Assembly (NCBI RefSeq): GCF_015223065.1
Contig: NZ_JADFBY010000001.1
Location: forward strand, 744,001 to 808,000
Source of the DNA: Mucilaginibacter sp. JRF
Lineage (GTDB): Bacteria; Bacteroidota; Bacteroidia; Sphingobacteriales; Sphingobacteriaceae
Length of the DNA stretch: 64,000 bases
Direction of reading: 5' to 3'
Of the stretch, positions 35,319 through 45,428 are shown one piece after another. Under the pieces are notes generated by a model. The model had not been told where the DNA came from and ran no database searches. It was given only the letters and a program-made list of their open reading frames with translations. Position 1 is the stretch's first letter; each line of letters opens with the position of its first letter. A program made the translations under genes and the position numbers.

Positions 35319-36542
35319 ATGATCAAAAATATTCAGGTAAAGGATGTTCGCTATCAGTTAGATGGTAATGCCGGTAGCGATGCCATACATCGCGATCCGG
35401 TATACTCCTACGCTGTAACTCAATTGCATGATGATAGCGGACTAACAGGTACCGGTTTAGCCTTTAGCCTCGGCAAAGGGAACGAACTGGTTTGTGCTGC
35501 CGCCAAATTTTATGCTGAAAAATTAAAAGGATCGGACATTGAGGTATTGATGCAGAATTTTGGTTCGCTATTCAATCAAATGGCTAACGAGCAGCAATTC
35601 AGATGGCTGGGGCCGCACAAAGGTGTGGTGCATTTGGCGCTGGCATCGGTAACTAATGCCTGTTACGATCTGTGGGCTAAAAAGCTTGGCGTGCCATTAT
35701 GGAAACTGTTGATCGATCTCTCTCCCGAAGAAATTGTTAACACGCTCGATCTCACCTATCTGGAAGATGAATTGACCACGCAGGATGCCATAAAGTTAAT
35801 AACCGAACAACAAACCGGCTTGCGGCAACGCGAGTTGATAACCAACGTTGGCTACCCCGGTTATGATACCTCGATAGGCTGGTTCAATTACAGCGATGAT
35901 AAAGTGCGCGAAAATTGTTTAAAGGCTGTAGATGAAGGATTTACCGCTATGAAGTTAAAGGTTGGTTCAGCTGAAGCTGAGCGTGATATACGGCGAGCGC
36001 ACATTGTACGCGAAGCAGCCGGAGATGCCGTAAAGGTAATGCTTGATGCCAACCAGCAATGGAATTTACCGCAGGCCATCAGCATTTGTAATCAACTAAA
36101 AAGTATGAACCCATACTGGATCGAGGAGCCTACGCACCCTGATGATGTATTGGCGCATAAAACCCTGGCCGAAGCTATTGCCCCTGTTAGGTTGGCATTG
36201 GGTGAACACGTGCCCAACCGGGTGATATTTAAAAATTACCTGCAAACAGGTGCCGCCTCATTTATTCAGGTAGATGCTGTGCGTGTGGGTGGGGTTAGTG
36301 AATTTATTACAGTTAGCCTGCTTTGTAAAAAGTACGGTATACCTGTGGTGCCGCATGTTGGCGATATGGGGCAATTGCATCAGCATCTGGTTTTATTTAA
36401 TCATATAAAATTGGGGCACGAAGCCTTATTTTTAGAGCATATTCCGCACCTGCAAAAGTACTTTGTTAACCCGGTGCTTATCGAGAACGGATTATACCAA
36501 ACACCACAGGCACCCGGCAGCAGCTGCGACCTGAAAGCATAA
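35319..36542 (+). CDS. L-fuconate dehydratase (enolase superfamily)
   Basis: Dehydrates L-fuconate to 2-keto-3-deoxy-L-fuconate using Mg2+. The 407-residue protein matches the FucD/ENOSF1 branch of the mandelate-racemase group: 'SDAIHRDPVYSYAV' near the N-terminus, 'PGYDTSIGWFNYSDDKV', the base pair K212/K214 in MKLKVG, metal ligands D243 (LDANQQW), E269 (WIEEPTHPDD) and E296 (LGEH), and the acid/base H346 in PHVGDMGQLHQHL. The spacing of these residues is that of the superfamily. It is the clearest single marker that the island degrades L-fucose. Confidence 0.92.
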   Translation: MIKNIQVKDVRYQLDGNAGSDAIHRDPVYSYAVTQLHDDSGLTGTGLAFSLGKGNELVCAAAKFYAEKLKGSDIEVLMQNFGSLFNQMANEQQFRWLGPHKGVVHLALASVTNACYDLWAKKLGVPLWKLLIDLSPEEIVNTLDLTYLEDELTTQDAIKLITEQQTGLRQRELITNVGYPGYDTSIGWFNYSDDKVRENCLKAVDEGFTAMKLKVGSAEAERDIRRAHIVREAAGDAVKVMLDANQQWNLPQAISICNQLKSMNPYWIEEPTHPDDVLAHKTLAEAIAPVRLALGEHVPNRVIFKNYLQTGAASFIQVDAVRVGGVSEFITVSLLCKKYGIPVVPHVGDMGQLHQHLVLFNHIKLGHEALFLEHIPHLQKYFVNPVLIENGLYQTPQAPGSSCDLKA

Positions 36543-36554
36543 TAAACCGATAGC

Positions 36555-38207
36555 ATGATAAGTTCAGCAGATATAATTATTACGGGGCTGTATATTTTGG
36601 GTATAGTTATTATCGGCTTATGGTCGGGTATACGGCATCAGCATAAAAACAAAAACAAGGGCGCGGCGGGCGAATATTTTTTGGCCGGTAAAACGTTGCG
36701 CTGGCCAACTATAGGGCTGGCGTTGTTTGCTACCAATATATCGTGTGTGCATTTGGTAAGCCTGGCCCAAAGCGGGTTTGATACCGGGCTGCTTAACGGC
36801 AACTTTGAGTGGATGGCAGCCTTTACGCTTATTTTGTTAGCGCTGTTCTTTGTGCCTTTCTACATCCGTTCGGGTGTTACCACATTGCCTGATTTTCTGG
36901 AAAAGCGGTATGATCGTGCCAGTCGCGATTGGCTGGCTTTTGTGTCTGTCATTTCAGCCATCATTATACACATCGCCTTTTCGCTGTTAGCCGGTGGCAT
37001 TGTATTACAAACCTTGTTCGGGGTTGATATGTATACCAGCGTCATTATTATATCGCTGCTTACCGCCCTGTATACCGTTGCCGGTGGTTTAACGGCGGTG
37101 GTGGTTACAGAATCTATACAAACCATTGTTTTATTAGCCGGAGCCGTAATTATGTGCGTGGCAGCCTGGATAAAAATGGGCGGATGGGAGCCTATGGTTG
37201 ATGTTTTGCAGCAGCAGGGCGAAATGAGCAAACTATCAATGATGCGGCCGCATGGCGACGGTAGCGGTATGCCCTGGTACTCGGTGTTTTTGGGTTACCC
37301 GGTGCTGGGTATATGGTATTGGTGTGCCGATCAAACTATTGTTCAACGTGTTTTGGGCGCTAAGGATCAGGATCACGCCCGTGTAGGATCTTTGTTTTGT
37401 GGGTTTATCAAGATACTGCCTGTATTCATTTTCGTATTACCGGGATTGTTTGCCTATGCGCTGTCGCAAAAAGGTTTGCTCAACGTATCGGCACTACAAA
37501 CTGTGGTTGATGGTAAGCAGGTAGTGAACAGTAAAGGCATTTATACTTTGATGATAACGCAGCTTATTCCCAAAGGGCTGGTAGGTATTTTAGTCGCCGC
37601 GCTTTTGTCGGGCTTAATGAGCCAGATATCGGGTGCGCTGAATTCCATATCAACCCTGGTGAGTTATGATATTTACAAGCGATACAAACCCCAGGCAACT
37701 GATAAGCAATTAGTTAAAACCGGCAAAATAGCGGCTGGTGTAGCCATGCTGGTATCATTATTAATGCTGCCATTGCTCAATAATTACGAAAGCATTTTTA
37801 ACGGATTGAATGACATCATCGCCCACATTGCGCCGCCAATAACATGTGTGTTTTTGTTAGGCATATTCTGGAAAAAGGCATCAGCTACATCATCAAAACT
37901 TACTTTGTGGTTGGGCTCATTATTAGGTGTTGTGGTGTTTGTAACCTCAAAACTGATGCCTGCATCTACTATAGGGCAGGTGCCATTTATGATGATGGCC
38001 TTTTATCTTTTTTCTGCCTGCGTGCTGATGCAGGTGATATTCTCGTACATCTATCCCGTTCAGCATACTATTGATAGCGAAAAGCTTTACTGGAATTCGC
38101 CATTCGATGCGCTTAAAGGCCATAGCTGGAAGGGGATAGGTAATTACAAAGTACTGTCGGTGCTGTTGCTGCTCATTATGTCGGTACTGTTTTATTTATT
38201 CAGATAA
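36555..38207 (+). CDS. Sodium/solute symporter (SSS family), probable L-fucose uptake
   Basis: A 550-residue inner-membrane protein with about 14 hydrophobic segments and the SSS fold. Family marks include 'YFLAGKTLRWPTIGLALFATNIS' (key part AGKTLRWPTIGLALFATN), 'TTLPDFLEKRYDRASR', 'YTVAGGLTAVVVTESIQ' and 'GLMSQISGALNSISTLVSYDIY'. Relatives such as SglT carry glucose or galactose with Na+. Its stop overlaps the next start (TAATG), so the mutarotase-like lipoprotein is co-translated. The position between fuconate dehydratase and a mutarotase argues for L-fucose or a related monosaccharide. Confidence 0.88.
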   Translation: MISSADIIITGLYILGIVIIGLWSGIRHQHKNKNKGAAGEYFLAGKTLRWPTIGLALFATNISCVHLVSLAQSGFDTGLLNGNFEWMAAFTLILLALFFVPFYIRSGVTTLPDFLEKRYDRASRDWLAFVSVISAIIIHIAFSLLAGGIVLQTLFGVDMYTSVIIISLLTALYTVAGGLTAVVVTESIQTIVLLAGAVIMCVAAWIKMGGWEPMVDVLQQQGEMSKLSMMRPHGDGSGMPWYSVFLGYPVLGIWYWCADQTIVQRVLGAKDQDHARVGSLFCGFIKILPVFIFVLPGLFAYALSQKGLLNVSALQTVVDGKQVVNSKGIYTLMITQLIPKGLVGILVAALLSGLMSQISGALNSISTLVSYDIYKRYKPQATDKQLVKTGKIAAGVAMLVSLLMLPLLNNYESIFNGLNDIIAHIAPPITCVFLLGIFWKKASATSSKLTLWLGSLLGVVVFVTSKLMPASTIGQVPFMMMAFYLFSACVLMQVIFSYIYPVQHTIDSEKLYWNSPFDALKGHSWKGIGNYKVLSVLLLLIMSVLFYLFR

Positions 38208-38623
38208 TGATTAAAAGTGTTTTTTATAGCATAGCGATTGGTTTGCTGATGTTATTTGCAGGTTGCGATAAGTCACCAGCTAAAGTTGTTCGCTATGGTA
38301 TGGTTACCGGTATAAAACCCGATAAAATAGCTTATTACAAAAAGCTGCACGCCGTGCCGTGGCCGGGTGTTGTTAAAAAGATAGGGGAGTGCAACATTCA
38401 TAACTATTCTATCTACCTGCAAAAAATTGAGGATAAATATTACCTGTTCAGTTACTTTGAATATACAGGCAATGATTTTGATGCCGATATGAAAAAAATG
38501 GCTGCCGACAGCCTTACCCAAAAATGGTGGAAACAAACCGCCCCCACTCAACTGCCCTTAGCCCAGGCTTTAGCTAAACACCAGGTTTGGACTAATATGG
38601 ACGAGGTTTTCCATACTCCCTGA
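38207..38623 (+). CDS. Lipoprotein of the L-rhamnose/L-fucose mutarotase family
   Basis: A 138-residue protein with a lipoprotein leader (LLMLFAGC, Cys20), followed by a mutarotase fold: 'YYKKLHAVPWPGVVKKI' keeps the His and the Trp-Pro of RhaM, and 'NYSIYLQKIEDKYYLFSYFEY' matches the central strand pair. Family members are normally cytoplasmic; this one should sit in the periplasm, where it could set the anomer of the sugar released by the fucosidases before uptake by the adjoining symporter. TAATG coupling to the symporter gene supports this. Confidence 0.83.
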   Translation: MIKSVFYSIAIGLLMLFAGCDKSPAKVVRYGMVTGIKPDKIAYYKKLHAVPWPGVVKKIGECNIHNYSIYLQKIEDKYYLFSYFEYTGNDFDADMKKMAADSLTQKWWKQTAPTQLPLAQALAKHQVWTNMDEVFHTP

Positions 38624-38748
38624 TAATTTTTCAATGTTTAACGTTTTAGCACTTTTAGCATTTAATTACGCAATCGATTTGTGTTAATTATGGCTAAAAT
38701 TTTAGCTTGATTTTTAACTGATATGGAAAATGCTTTTACCATAATCGA

Positions 38749-38778
38749 ATAATCCATTATAATAAAAGGATACGTCAT
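38749..38778 (+). promoter_or_regulatory. Candidate AraC-type operator before susC
   Basis: ATAATCCAT (38749-38757) is followed 21 bp on by ATACGTCAT (38770-38778; 6 of 9 matches). It lies 160-190 bp before the preferred susC start. The gap 38624-38937 shows no other feature beyond AT-rich promoter-like sequence. Confidence 0.55.
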
Positions 38779-38937
38779 TTACCCCGCTAAGTAGTTGGTA
38801 TACATTTGTTTTATAAGCCAAAATAAATAACAACAATTTAATGTAAAGGCATTGCCACCGGTAATGCCACCCTAATGTGGGCTACAAGCTTGCACAGGCG
38901 TTTTATTGCGTTTTTTAACCAATTATTCACCCTTTTT

Positions 38938-41900
38938 ATGAGTAAACTTTACAAGTTGAGCAAACGCCTTTTGGTGTTAAAGATCCCTCAAAAACTATTG
39001 CCTGTTGCCTGTGGCTTGCTGCTTTTCGCGGCGCTGATGGCATCGGCACAAAGTAGTATCGCACAAAACCGTGTAACCATTACCGGTACCGTTACCGATA
39101 CAACCGGCGGAATTATTGCCGGTGCTAACGTAACGGCGCTAAACAAAAACGGCAAAGCAACATCAACAGATGCCAATGGTAAGTTTGTGCTGGATGTTGA
39201 AGTAGGCACTGTTTTAAAGATATCGTTTGTAGGTTATCAGGATCAGCAGGTCACGGTATCGGCTGATCAGCGTACCTACAAAGTTATCATCAAAGAGAAT
39301 GTTGCCCTTGCCGAGGAGGTTGTGGTTACCGCTTACAGCCGCAAGCAAAGTCGTGAGGCGCTGGTAGGTTCGGTTACTACGGTAAAGCCCGGTAACCTCA
39401 AAATACCATCAAGTAACCTTACCAACGCGCTGGCGGGGCAGGTGGCAGGTGTTATAGCCTACACACCAAGCGGACAGCCGGGACAGGATAACGCTACCTT
39501 CTTTATTCGCGGGGTTACCACCTTTGGTTACAAGCGCGATCCGTTGATATTGATAGATAACGTGGAGCTTACCGCTTCAGATCTGGCCCGTTTGCAGGTT
39601 GATGATATTGAAAGCTTTTCGATACTTAAGGATGCCAGCGCGACCGCCCTTTATGGCGCGCGTGGTGGTAACGGCGTAATTTTAGTAAAAACCAAAGAGG
39701 GTAAGGTTGGCAAGGCACAGATCAATTTCAGGCTGGAGAATTCTATGTCGCAATCAGTAAAAACCATTGAGCTGGCGGATCCGATCACTTACATGCGCCT
39801 GTTTAATGAGGCTACCATTACCCGCGATCCGCTTGCACCAAGACCCTTTACCGAGAACAAGATACTGAATACCCAGGCTACCTTGAACAACGCGCCGGGC
39901 AGTAACGCCTTTGTTTATCCGGCTGTTGATTGGATCGACCTGTTGTTCAAAAAGCGCACCAGCACACAACGCGCCAACCTTAACATAAGCGGCGGTGGAG
40001 GTGTGGCCAAGTACTACATTGCCGGTTCGTATTCAAATGATAATGGTATTCTGCGTACCGATATTCGCAACAATAATAACAACAATGTTAAGTTCACCAA
40101 CTACCAACTACGCTCTAACGTTAACGTAAACCTGACCGATAAAACGGAGTTAGTAGTGCGTTTATCGGGTACGTTCAATGATTATAATGGGCCATTGACC
40201 AACGATGCCTCTTTCTCAACCGACTTGTACAATGTTGCCATGCACACCAGCCCGGTGCTGTTCCCGGCTTATTACGAGCCGGACGAGGCTAATATGAACG
40301 CGCAGCATATTCTGTTTGGTAATACGTTAAGTTCGGGTGGTTCGCCGGCCAATAATTCCATCGGGCAGATAAACCCTTATGCCGCCCTTTTGCGTGGTCA
40401 CAAAAATTTTGTGGAATCGCGCATGCTGGCGCAATTGGAGCTGAATCAAAACCTGAACTTTATTACCAGCGGCTTAACCTTTCACGGCTTGTTCAGCACC
40501 AACAGGTACTCGTATTATACCTCGGATATGAGTTACTCGCCATTTTATTACAATGTGGCATCGTATGATAAGGCAAGCAACCAATACACCCTGCAATGGT
40601 TAAACCCGCAGCCTACAGGCAATAACGTAGCTACTGAATATCTTACCTACAATCGTAATTTGGGCAGCGATAATATCAACACCTTTATTTACCTGCAAGG
40701 CGTGGTTGATTATAGCAAAACCATCGGCAAAAACCATAATGTAAGCGGCTCGCTGATAGGTACCAGGCAACAACAGGTATACTCGGACGCTAAGGACCCG
40801 CGTACCAATACAACAACCTTACAATACTCTTTACCATATCGTAACCTTACCCTTGCGGGCAGGGCAACATACTCATACAAAAGCAAATACTTCCTCGAGT
40901 TCAACTTTGGCTATAATGGTTCCGAAAGGTTTTCAGAAGAACATCGTTATGGTTTCTTCCCAACAGTAGGCGCGTCATGGATCATCTCCGAAGAAAAATT
41001 CTGGGGTGATCTGTATGATGTGTTTGATCGTGTGAAGATCAGGGCCAGTCATGGCTTAGTAGGTAATGATGCTATCGGCGCGCAAAGGTTCTACTATCTG
41101 TCGGATGTTAACCTGAATGGCGGTAACTCAGCTGTGTTTGGCACCAATAATGGCTATGGCCGTAACGGTGTAAGCATTCGTAACTATGAAAACCGTAACG
41201 TTACCTGGGAAACCTCGCAGCAAACCACCCTCGGTTTAGAATTTACGCTGCTTAAAAAGTTCAACGTAATTGCCGAGGTATACAAAAATCACAAATACAA
41301 TATTTTACAGGATAGGGCATCGATCCCGTCAACAATGGGGCTTGAGGCAGCTATTGCCGCCAACATAGGTAAGGTTGATTCAAAAGGTATCGACCTATCA
41401 GTTGATGGACGGCAGAATTTTTCTAACAACTCGTGGGTTGCACTGCGTGGTAACTTCACCTTCGCCGAAAATAAGTTCACCCAGTTTGAGGAGCCTAACT
41501 ATCTCGAATCATACCGTTACAATGTAGGGCAATCGCTTAACAGGCAGTATGGTTATGTGGCTGAGCGTTTGTTTGTTGATGATAACGAGGCGCGCAACTC
41601 GCCTCAACAAATATTCAGCACCAACGGCCAGCCGCCAATGGGTGGCGATATAAAGTATCGCGATTTAAATAACGATGGCCGTATTGACGGCGCCGACCAA
41701 ACCTTTATAGGCAACCCCACTGTGCCGCAAATAGTGTATGGATTTGGTATTACTTCGGGCTTCAAGAATTTCGATCTGTCGGCATTCTTTCAGGGGCAGG
41801 CCAGGGTGTCATTCTTTATTGATCCGGCACGTACAAGTCCGTTCATTCAAAGTCCTGATTCATGGTTGCCGGGCAACACCCAACTGTTAAAGGCTTATGC

Positions 41901-42231
41901 CGATAATCATTGGTCGGAGGAAAATCAAAACCTGTACGCCCTATACCCACGCCTGGGCGCTAACGGCGCGCAGATCGAAAATAATCGCCAAAACAGTACC
42001 TGGTGGATGCGCGATGGAAGCTTCTTGAGGCTAAAATCATTAGAGATAGGCTACAGTTTGCCGCGTAAACTGCTAAGCGCCATTAAAATGCGTAGCGCCC
42101 GTATTTACTTTAACGGCCTCAATTTGTTCACGGTTAGTCCTTTTAAACTGTGGGACCCTGAGCTGGGTGGCAACGGGTTTAACTATCCCATACAAAAAGT
42201 ATTTAACCTGGGCGTGAACGTGAATTTATAA
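38938..42231 (+). CDS. susC: SusC-family TonB-dependent outer-membrane transporter
   Basis: Imports oligosaccharides across the outer membrane with its SusD partner. Started at the ATG at 38938 it has 1097 residues: signal peptide (~1-44, ending SSIAQ), CarboxypepD_reg-like domain (~48-125, 'VTGTVTDTTGG'-like segment), the TonB-box region EEVVVTAYS near 128, a plug with 'RGVTTFGYKRDPLILIDNVE', the SusC hallmark 'SFSILKDASATALYGARGGNGVI' (core DASATALYGARGGNGVI), and a barrel ending in a LGVNVNL strand. No STN domain is present, so no sigma/anti-sigma signalling is expected; the upstream ATG at 38875 is a possible alternative start. Confidence 0.93.
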   Translation: MSKLYKLSKRLLVLKIPQKLLPVACGLLLFAALMASAQSSIAQNRVTITGTVTDTTGGIIAGANVTALNKNGKATSTDANGKFVLDVEVGTVLKISFVGYQDQQVTVSADQRTYKVIIKENVALAEEVVVTAYSRKQSREALVGSVTTVKPGNLKIPSSNLTNALAGQVAGVIAYTPSGQPGQDNATFFIRGVTTFGYKRDPLILIDNVELTASDLARLQVDDIESFSILKDASATALYGARGGNGVILVKTKEGKVGKAQINFRLENSMSQSVKTIELADPITYMRLFNEATITRDPLAPRPFTENKILNTQATLNNAPGSNAFVYPAVDWIDLLFKKRTSTQRANLNISGGGGVAKYYIAGSYSNDNGILRTDIRNNNNNNVKFTNYQLRSNVNVNLTDKTELVVRLSGTFNDYNGPLTNDASFSTDLYNVAMHTSPVLFPAYYEPDEANMNAQHILFGNTLSSGGSPANNSIGQINPYAALLRGHKNFVESRMLAQLELNQNLNFITSGLTFHGLFSTNRYSYYTSDMSYSPFYYNVASYDKASNQYTLQWLNPQPTGNNVATEYLTYNRNLGSDNINTFIYLQGVVDYSKTIGKNHNVSGSLIGTRQQQVYSDAKDPRTNTTTLQYSLPYRNLTLAGRATYSYKSKYFLEFNFGYNGSERFSEEHRYGFFPTVGASWIISEEKFWGDLYDVFDRVKIRASHGLVGNDAIGAQRFYYLSDVNLNGGNSAVFGTNNGYGRNGVSIRNYENRNVTWETSQQTTLGLEFTLLKKFNVIAEVYKNHKYNILQDRASIPSTMGLEAAIAANIGKVDSKGIDLSVDGRQNFSNNSWVALRGNFTFAENKFTQFEEPNYLESYRYNVGQSLNRQYGYVAERLFVDDNEARNSPQQIFSTNGQPPMGGDIKYRDLNNDGRIDGADQTFIGNPTVPQIVYGFGITSGFKNFDLSAFFQGQARVSFFIDPARTSPFIQSPDSWLPGNTQLLKAYADNHWSEENQNLYALYPRLGANGAQIENNRQNSTWWMRDGSFLRLKSLEIGYSLPRKLLSAIKMRSARIYFNGLNLFTVSPFKLWDPELGGNGFNYPIQKVFNLGVNVNL

Positions 42232-42237
42232 CCTGAG

Positions 42238-44163
42238 ATGAAGATGAGATCATATAAAATATTAATATACCTGGCTGCCATTACTATGCTGGGTACATCG
42301 TGCAAAAAGTTTTTGGATGTAACGCCCGAGAACATCGGTACTATTGATTACGCTTTCCGTAACCGTAACGAGGCGGAGAACTACCTGTTTTCGTGCTATG
42401 CAACCTTGCAGCAGTTTCAATACCCGCAAAACGACCCAAGCTTTACCAGCTCGGGCGAGATCATATTTCCGAACAACCTGACCGATAACCAGGGCATCGA
42501 CCCGACGGGCTTTAACCTGATTCGCGGCACGCAGAACGTGCAAAATCCCGGCCTTAACTATTGGGATGGTGAGAATGGCGGACAGGCCATTTTTAGGGCG
42601 TTACGCCGCTGCAATACCATGCTCGAAAATATTGATAAGCCGATAGACCTTACCGCGTCAGAAAAAGCGCGCTGGATAGCCGAGGTGAAATTTTTGAAGG
42701 CCTACTATCACTATTACCTGTTCCGTATGTACGGGCCCATACCAATTACGGATAAGAATTTACCCATTACCAGCTCGACAGAAGAAGTAAAGGTGAAGCG
42801 TGACCCGGCAGATTCGGTAGTAAACTATATGGTGCGTTTGCTGGATGAGGCCGCGCCCGATCTGCCGGTGGTTATCCAAAATCAGATACGTGAACTTGGC
42901 CGCATAACCCGCCCTATAGCACTTGCTGTAAAGGCCGATATTTTGGCAACAGCAGCCAGCCCCATGTTTAACGGTAACCCAGACTTTGCCGGGCTTGCTA
43001 ATAAGGATGGGCAAGCGCTGTTTACCAATACTTACGATGCCACCAAGTGGGATAAAGCATCAGATGCCTGTTTAGCAGCCATACAATTATGTGAGGCTAA
43101 CGGTATCGCGCTGCATACCTTTAATGCTCCGGCTAACATACCTGCAACTTTAACTGATTCGCTAAGGCGTGTGCTTACCCTGCAAACCGCTATCACCGAA
43201 AAATGGGAGCTTAACAGCGAGTTGATATGGGCGCTAAACCCGGTATTTGGCTATGGCAGGCAGGAGTATAATATGCCGCGCTTAACATCACGAGCTGCCG
43301 CTAACCTGATAGCCCAGGGCACATTTGCCGTGCCTATTACCCAGCAGGAACTATTTTATACCAATAACGGAGTACCTATTACTGAGGACAGAACATGGGA
43401 CTATACCAACCGTTACAACCTGCGCACCGGCGATGATGCTAATCGCTTTTACATACGTAACGGCTACCAAACCGTTAATGCCCACTTTAACCGTGAGCCC
43501 CGTTTTTACGCCAATGTAGCTTTTGATGGAGCGATATGGTATGGCAACGGCGTGCTCAATCCGGAGAATGCTTTGTATGTACAGGCAAGAAGCAGTAGTT
43601 CATTCGCAGGGCCAAAGGATAACATCCGCATAAACGTTACCGGTTATTGGGCTAAAAAATTGGTTAACTACCAAACCGTGTACGATGAGAATATGACCTG
43701 GGTAGATTTCCGTATGCCGATAATAAGGCTGGCCGGGTTGTATTTGCTGTATGCCGAAGTACTTAACGAGCAGGGCAGGCCTTTTGCCGAAGTGGTACGC
43801 TATGTTGACCCTGTGCGCCAGCGCGCGGGTTTGCAAGGTGTGGTACAGGCATGGACCAATTACTCGCGCAATGCCTCAAAGTATGCCACGCAGGATGGTA
43901 TGCGCCAGATTATTCACCAGGAACGCCGCATTGAGCTGGCCTTTGAAGGGCAAGCCGGGTGGGACTTACGCCGCTGGAAAGAGATACAGAACGTAATGAG
44001 CAGACCCATGCAAGGCTGGAATATTTACGAGGAGCAGCCGCTTAACTACTATCGCCCGCGTACCATACTTACGCCGGTATTTAACGTGCGCAACTACCTG
44101 TGGCCTATCAAAAACAATAACCTGATAGTTAACGGTAATCTGGTACAAAACCCTAATTGGTAA
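42238..44163 (+). CDS. susD: SusD-family surface glycan-binding lipoprotein
   Basis: The lid that captures glycan for the SusC channel. The 641-residue protein has a lipobox (MLGTSC, Cys about 22), helical TPR-like SusD core with 'AEVKFLKAYYHYYLFRMYGPIPI' (core FLKAYYHYYLFRMYGPIP), 'GRITRPIALAVKADILATAASP', and the C-terminal SusD_RagB part with 'RLAGLYLLYAEVLNEQGRP' and 'ERRIELAFEGQAGWDLRRWK' (each typical). It starts 6 bp after susC; a second ATG two codons in is equally possible. Confidence 0.93.
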   Translation: MKMRSYKILIYLAAITMLGTSCKKFLDVTPENIGTIDYAFRNRNEAENYLFSCYATLQQFQYPQNDPSFTSSGEIIFPNNLTDNQGIDPTGFNLIRGTQNVQNPGLNYWDGENGGQAIFRALRRCNTMLENIDKPIDLTASEKARWIAEVKFLKAYYHYYLFRMYGPIPITDKNLPITSSTEEVKVKRDPADSVVNYMVRLLDEAAPDLPVVIQNQIRELGRITRPIALAVKADILATAASPMFNGNPDFAGLANKDGQALFTNTYDATKWDKASDACLAAIQLCEANGIALHTFNAPANIPATLTDSLRRVLTLQTAITEKWELNSELIWALNPVFGYGRQEYNMPRLTSRAAANLIAQGTFAVPITQQELFYTNNGVPITEDRTWDYTNRYNLRTGDDANRFYIRNGYQTVNAHFNREPRFYANVAFDGAIWYGNGVLNPENALYVQARSSSSFAGPKDNIRINVTGYWAKKLVNYQTVYDENMTWVDFRMPIIRLAGLYLLYAEVLNEQGRPFAEVVRYVDPVRQRAGLQGVVQAWTNYSRNASKYATQDGMRQIIHQERRIELAFEGQAGWDLRRWKEIQNVMSRPMQGWNIYEEQPLNYYRPRTILTPVFNVRNYLWPIKNNNLIVNGNLVQNPNW

Positions 44164-44182
44164 CAGGCAAACTCAAAACAAC

Positions 44183-45406
44183 ATGAAACGAATTCAATAT
44201 TATATAGCAGTTACAACCGGCCTTGTTTTGCTGGTTGTTGCTGCCTGCAAAAAAAATGATGGCTACAACACCAGTCCCATATCCGGAGATACAACCAAAC
44301 CGGGAGTGGTAACCAACCTTAAGGTAGATAACTTTAATGGTGGGGCGTATATTACTTATGATCTGCCTAACTCCGAGAATATATTGTATGTGCTTGCGCA
44401 GTACAATATTCGTAACGGCGTAAAGCGCGAAACCAAATCATCATACTATACCGATACGGTTACAGTGAATGGCTTTGCAGCATCGGCAGATTATGATGTT
44501 ACGCTGTACACCGTATCGCGCGCCAACGTAATGTCTGACCCGGTTAAGGTTACCGTGCATCCGGATACACCTATCTATCAGTTGATCCGTCCATCGGTAG
44601 ATATCAATGCCGATTTTGGCGGGGTGAATGTGCAGGCGTTAAATCCGCTTAAACGGGAGGTTGGCATTATCATCACCGCGTTCGACCCGACAACCAACGC
44701 CATGGAGGTACAGGATCAGTTTTTTACCAAATCCGACACGATAAATTATTCCATCAGAGGATATACTACCGATGCCCGCGACTTTGGTGTATATGTTACC
44801 GATCAATGGGGCAATATATCCGATACGCTGAAAAAACAGATCAGTCCTCTATATGAGGAAATGCTGAACAAAGGCCTGTTCAGTGCCTTTAACCTGCCCA
44901 CGGATACGCCTATTGGTTACAACTGGGTATTGCCCAACCTTTGGAATGGTACCGAAAATGGCGATGGCTGGCATACCTTGCCGGGTAACAGGCCACCGTT
45001 TGTATGTTCGTTTGATGTTGGCCGGGTGTACAAGTTAAGCCGCTTTGTAATGTGGGAGCGTTTTGGCGAATGGGCCTACGGCCACGGTAACCCACGCGAT
45101 TTTAGCTTGTGGGGAACCAAGGTAGCCAACCCGCGCGATGCGCAATTACCTGTTTCGGCACCGGCCGGCGCGGTGGTTGGCGACTGGATAAACCTGGGCA
45201 ATTTCCATTATCCTGATCCGCCTTCAGGCTCGCCACCGGGAGCTGTAACCGCTTCGGATGAGGCATTTGTTAGGGCAGGGGTAAACTTTAATGTTCCGTT
45301 TGACGCGCCTACGGTTAGGTTTATCCGCCTGGCGGTTAACAGAACATGGTCGGGCGGTGATATAGCCCACGTAATGGAACTTTCGTTATATGGCAATCCG
45401 CAGTAA
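44183..45406 (+). CDS. DUF4959/DUF5126/DUF5000-type surface lipoprotein 1
   Basis: A 407-residue lipoprotein (LVVAAC, Cys about 21). Three beta domains follow in the order seen in PUL-encoded proteins: a fibronectin-like domain (~35-130, 'TKPGVVTNLKVDNFNGGAYITY'-like), a middle domain with 'NPLKREVGIIITAFDPTTNAM' (~150-245), and a discoidin (F5/8 type C)-like C-terminal domain (~265-405, 'FSLWGTKV', 'GVNFNVPFDAPTVRFIRLAVNRTW'). It is likely a surface glycan-binding protein working with SusCD. The following gene encodes a second protein of similar plan. Confidence 0.8.
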   Translation: MKRIQYYIAVTTGLVLLVVAACKKNDGYNTSPISGDTTKPGVVTNLKVDNFNGGAYITYDLPNSENILYVLAQYNIRNGVKRETKSSYYTDTVTVNGFAASADYDVTLYTVSRANVMSDPVKVTVHPDTPIYQLIRPSVDINADFGGVNVQALNPLKREVGIIITAFDPTTNAMEVQDQFFTKSDTINYSIRGYTTDARDFGVYVTDQWGNISDTLKKQISPLYEEMLNKGLFSAFNLPTDTPIGYNWVLPNLWNGTENGDGWHTLPGNRPPFVCSFDVGRVYKLSRFVMWERFGEWAYGHGNPRDFSLWGTKVANPRDAQLPVSAPAGAVVGDWINLGNFHYPDPPSGSPPGAVTASDEAFVRAGVNFNVPFDAPTVRFIRLAVNRTWSGGDIAHVMELSLYGNPQ

Positions 45407-45428
45407 TAATCAATTAAAACGAATTAAG

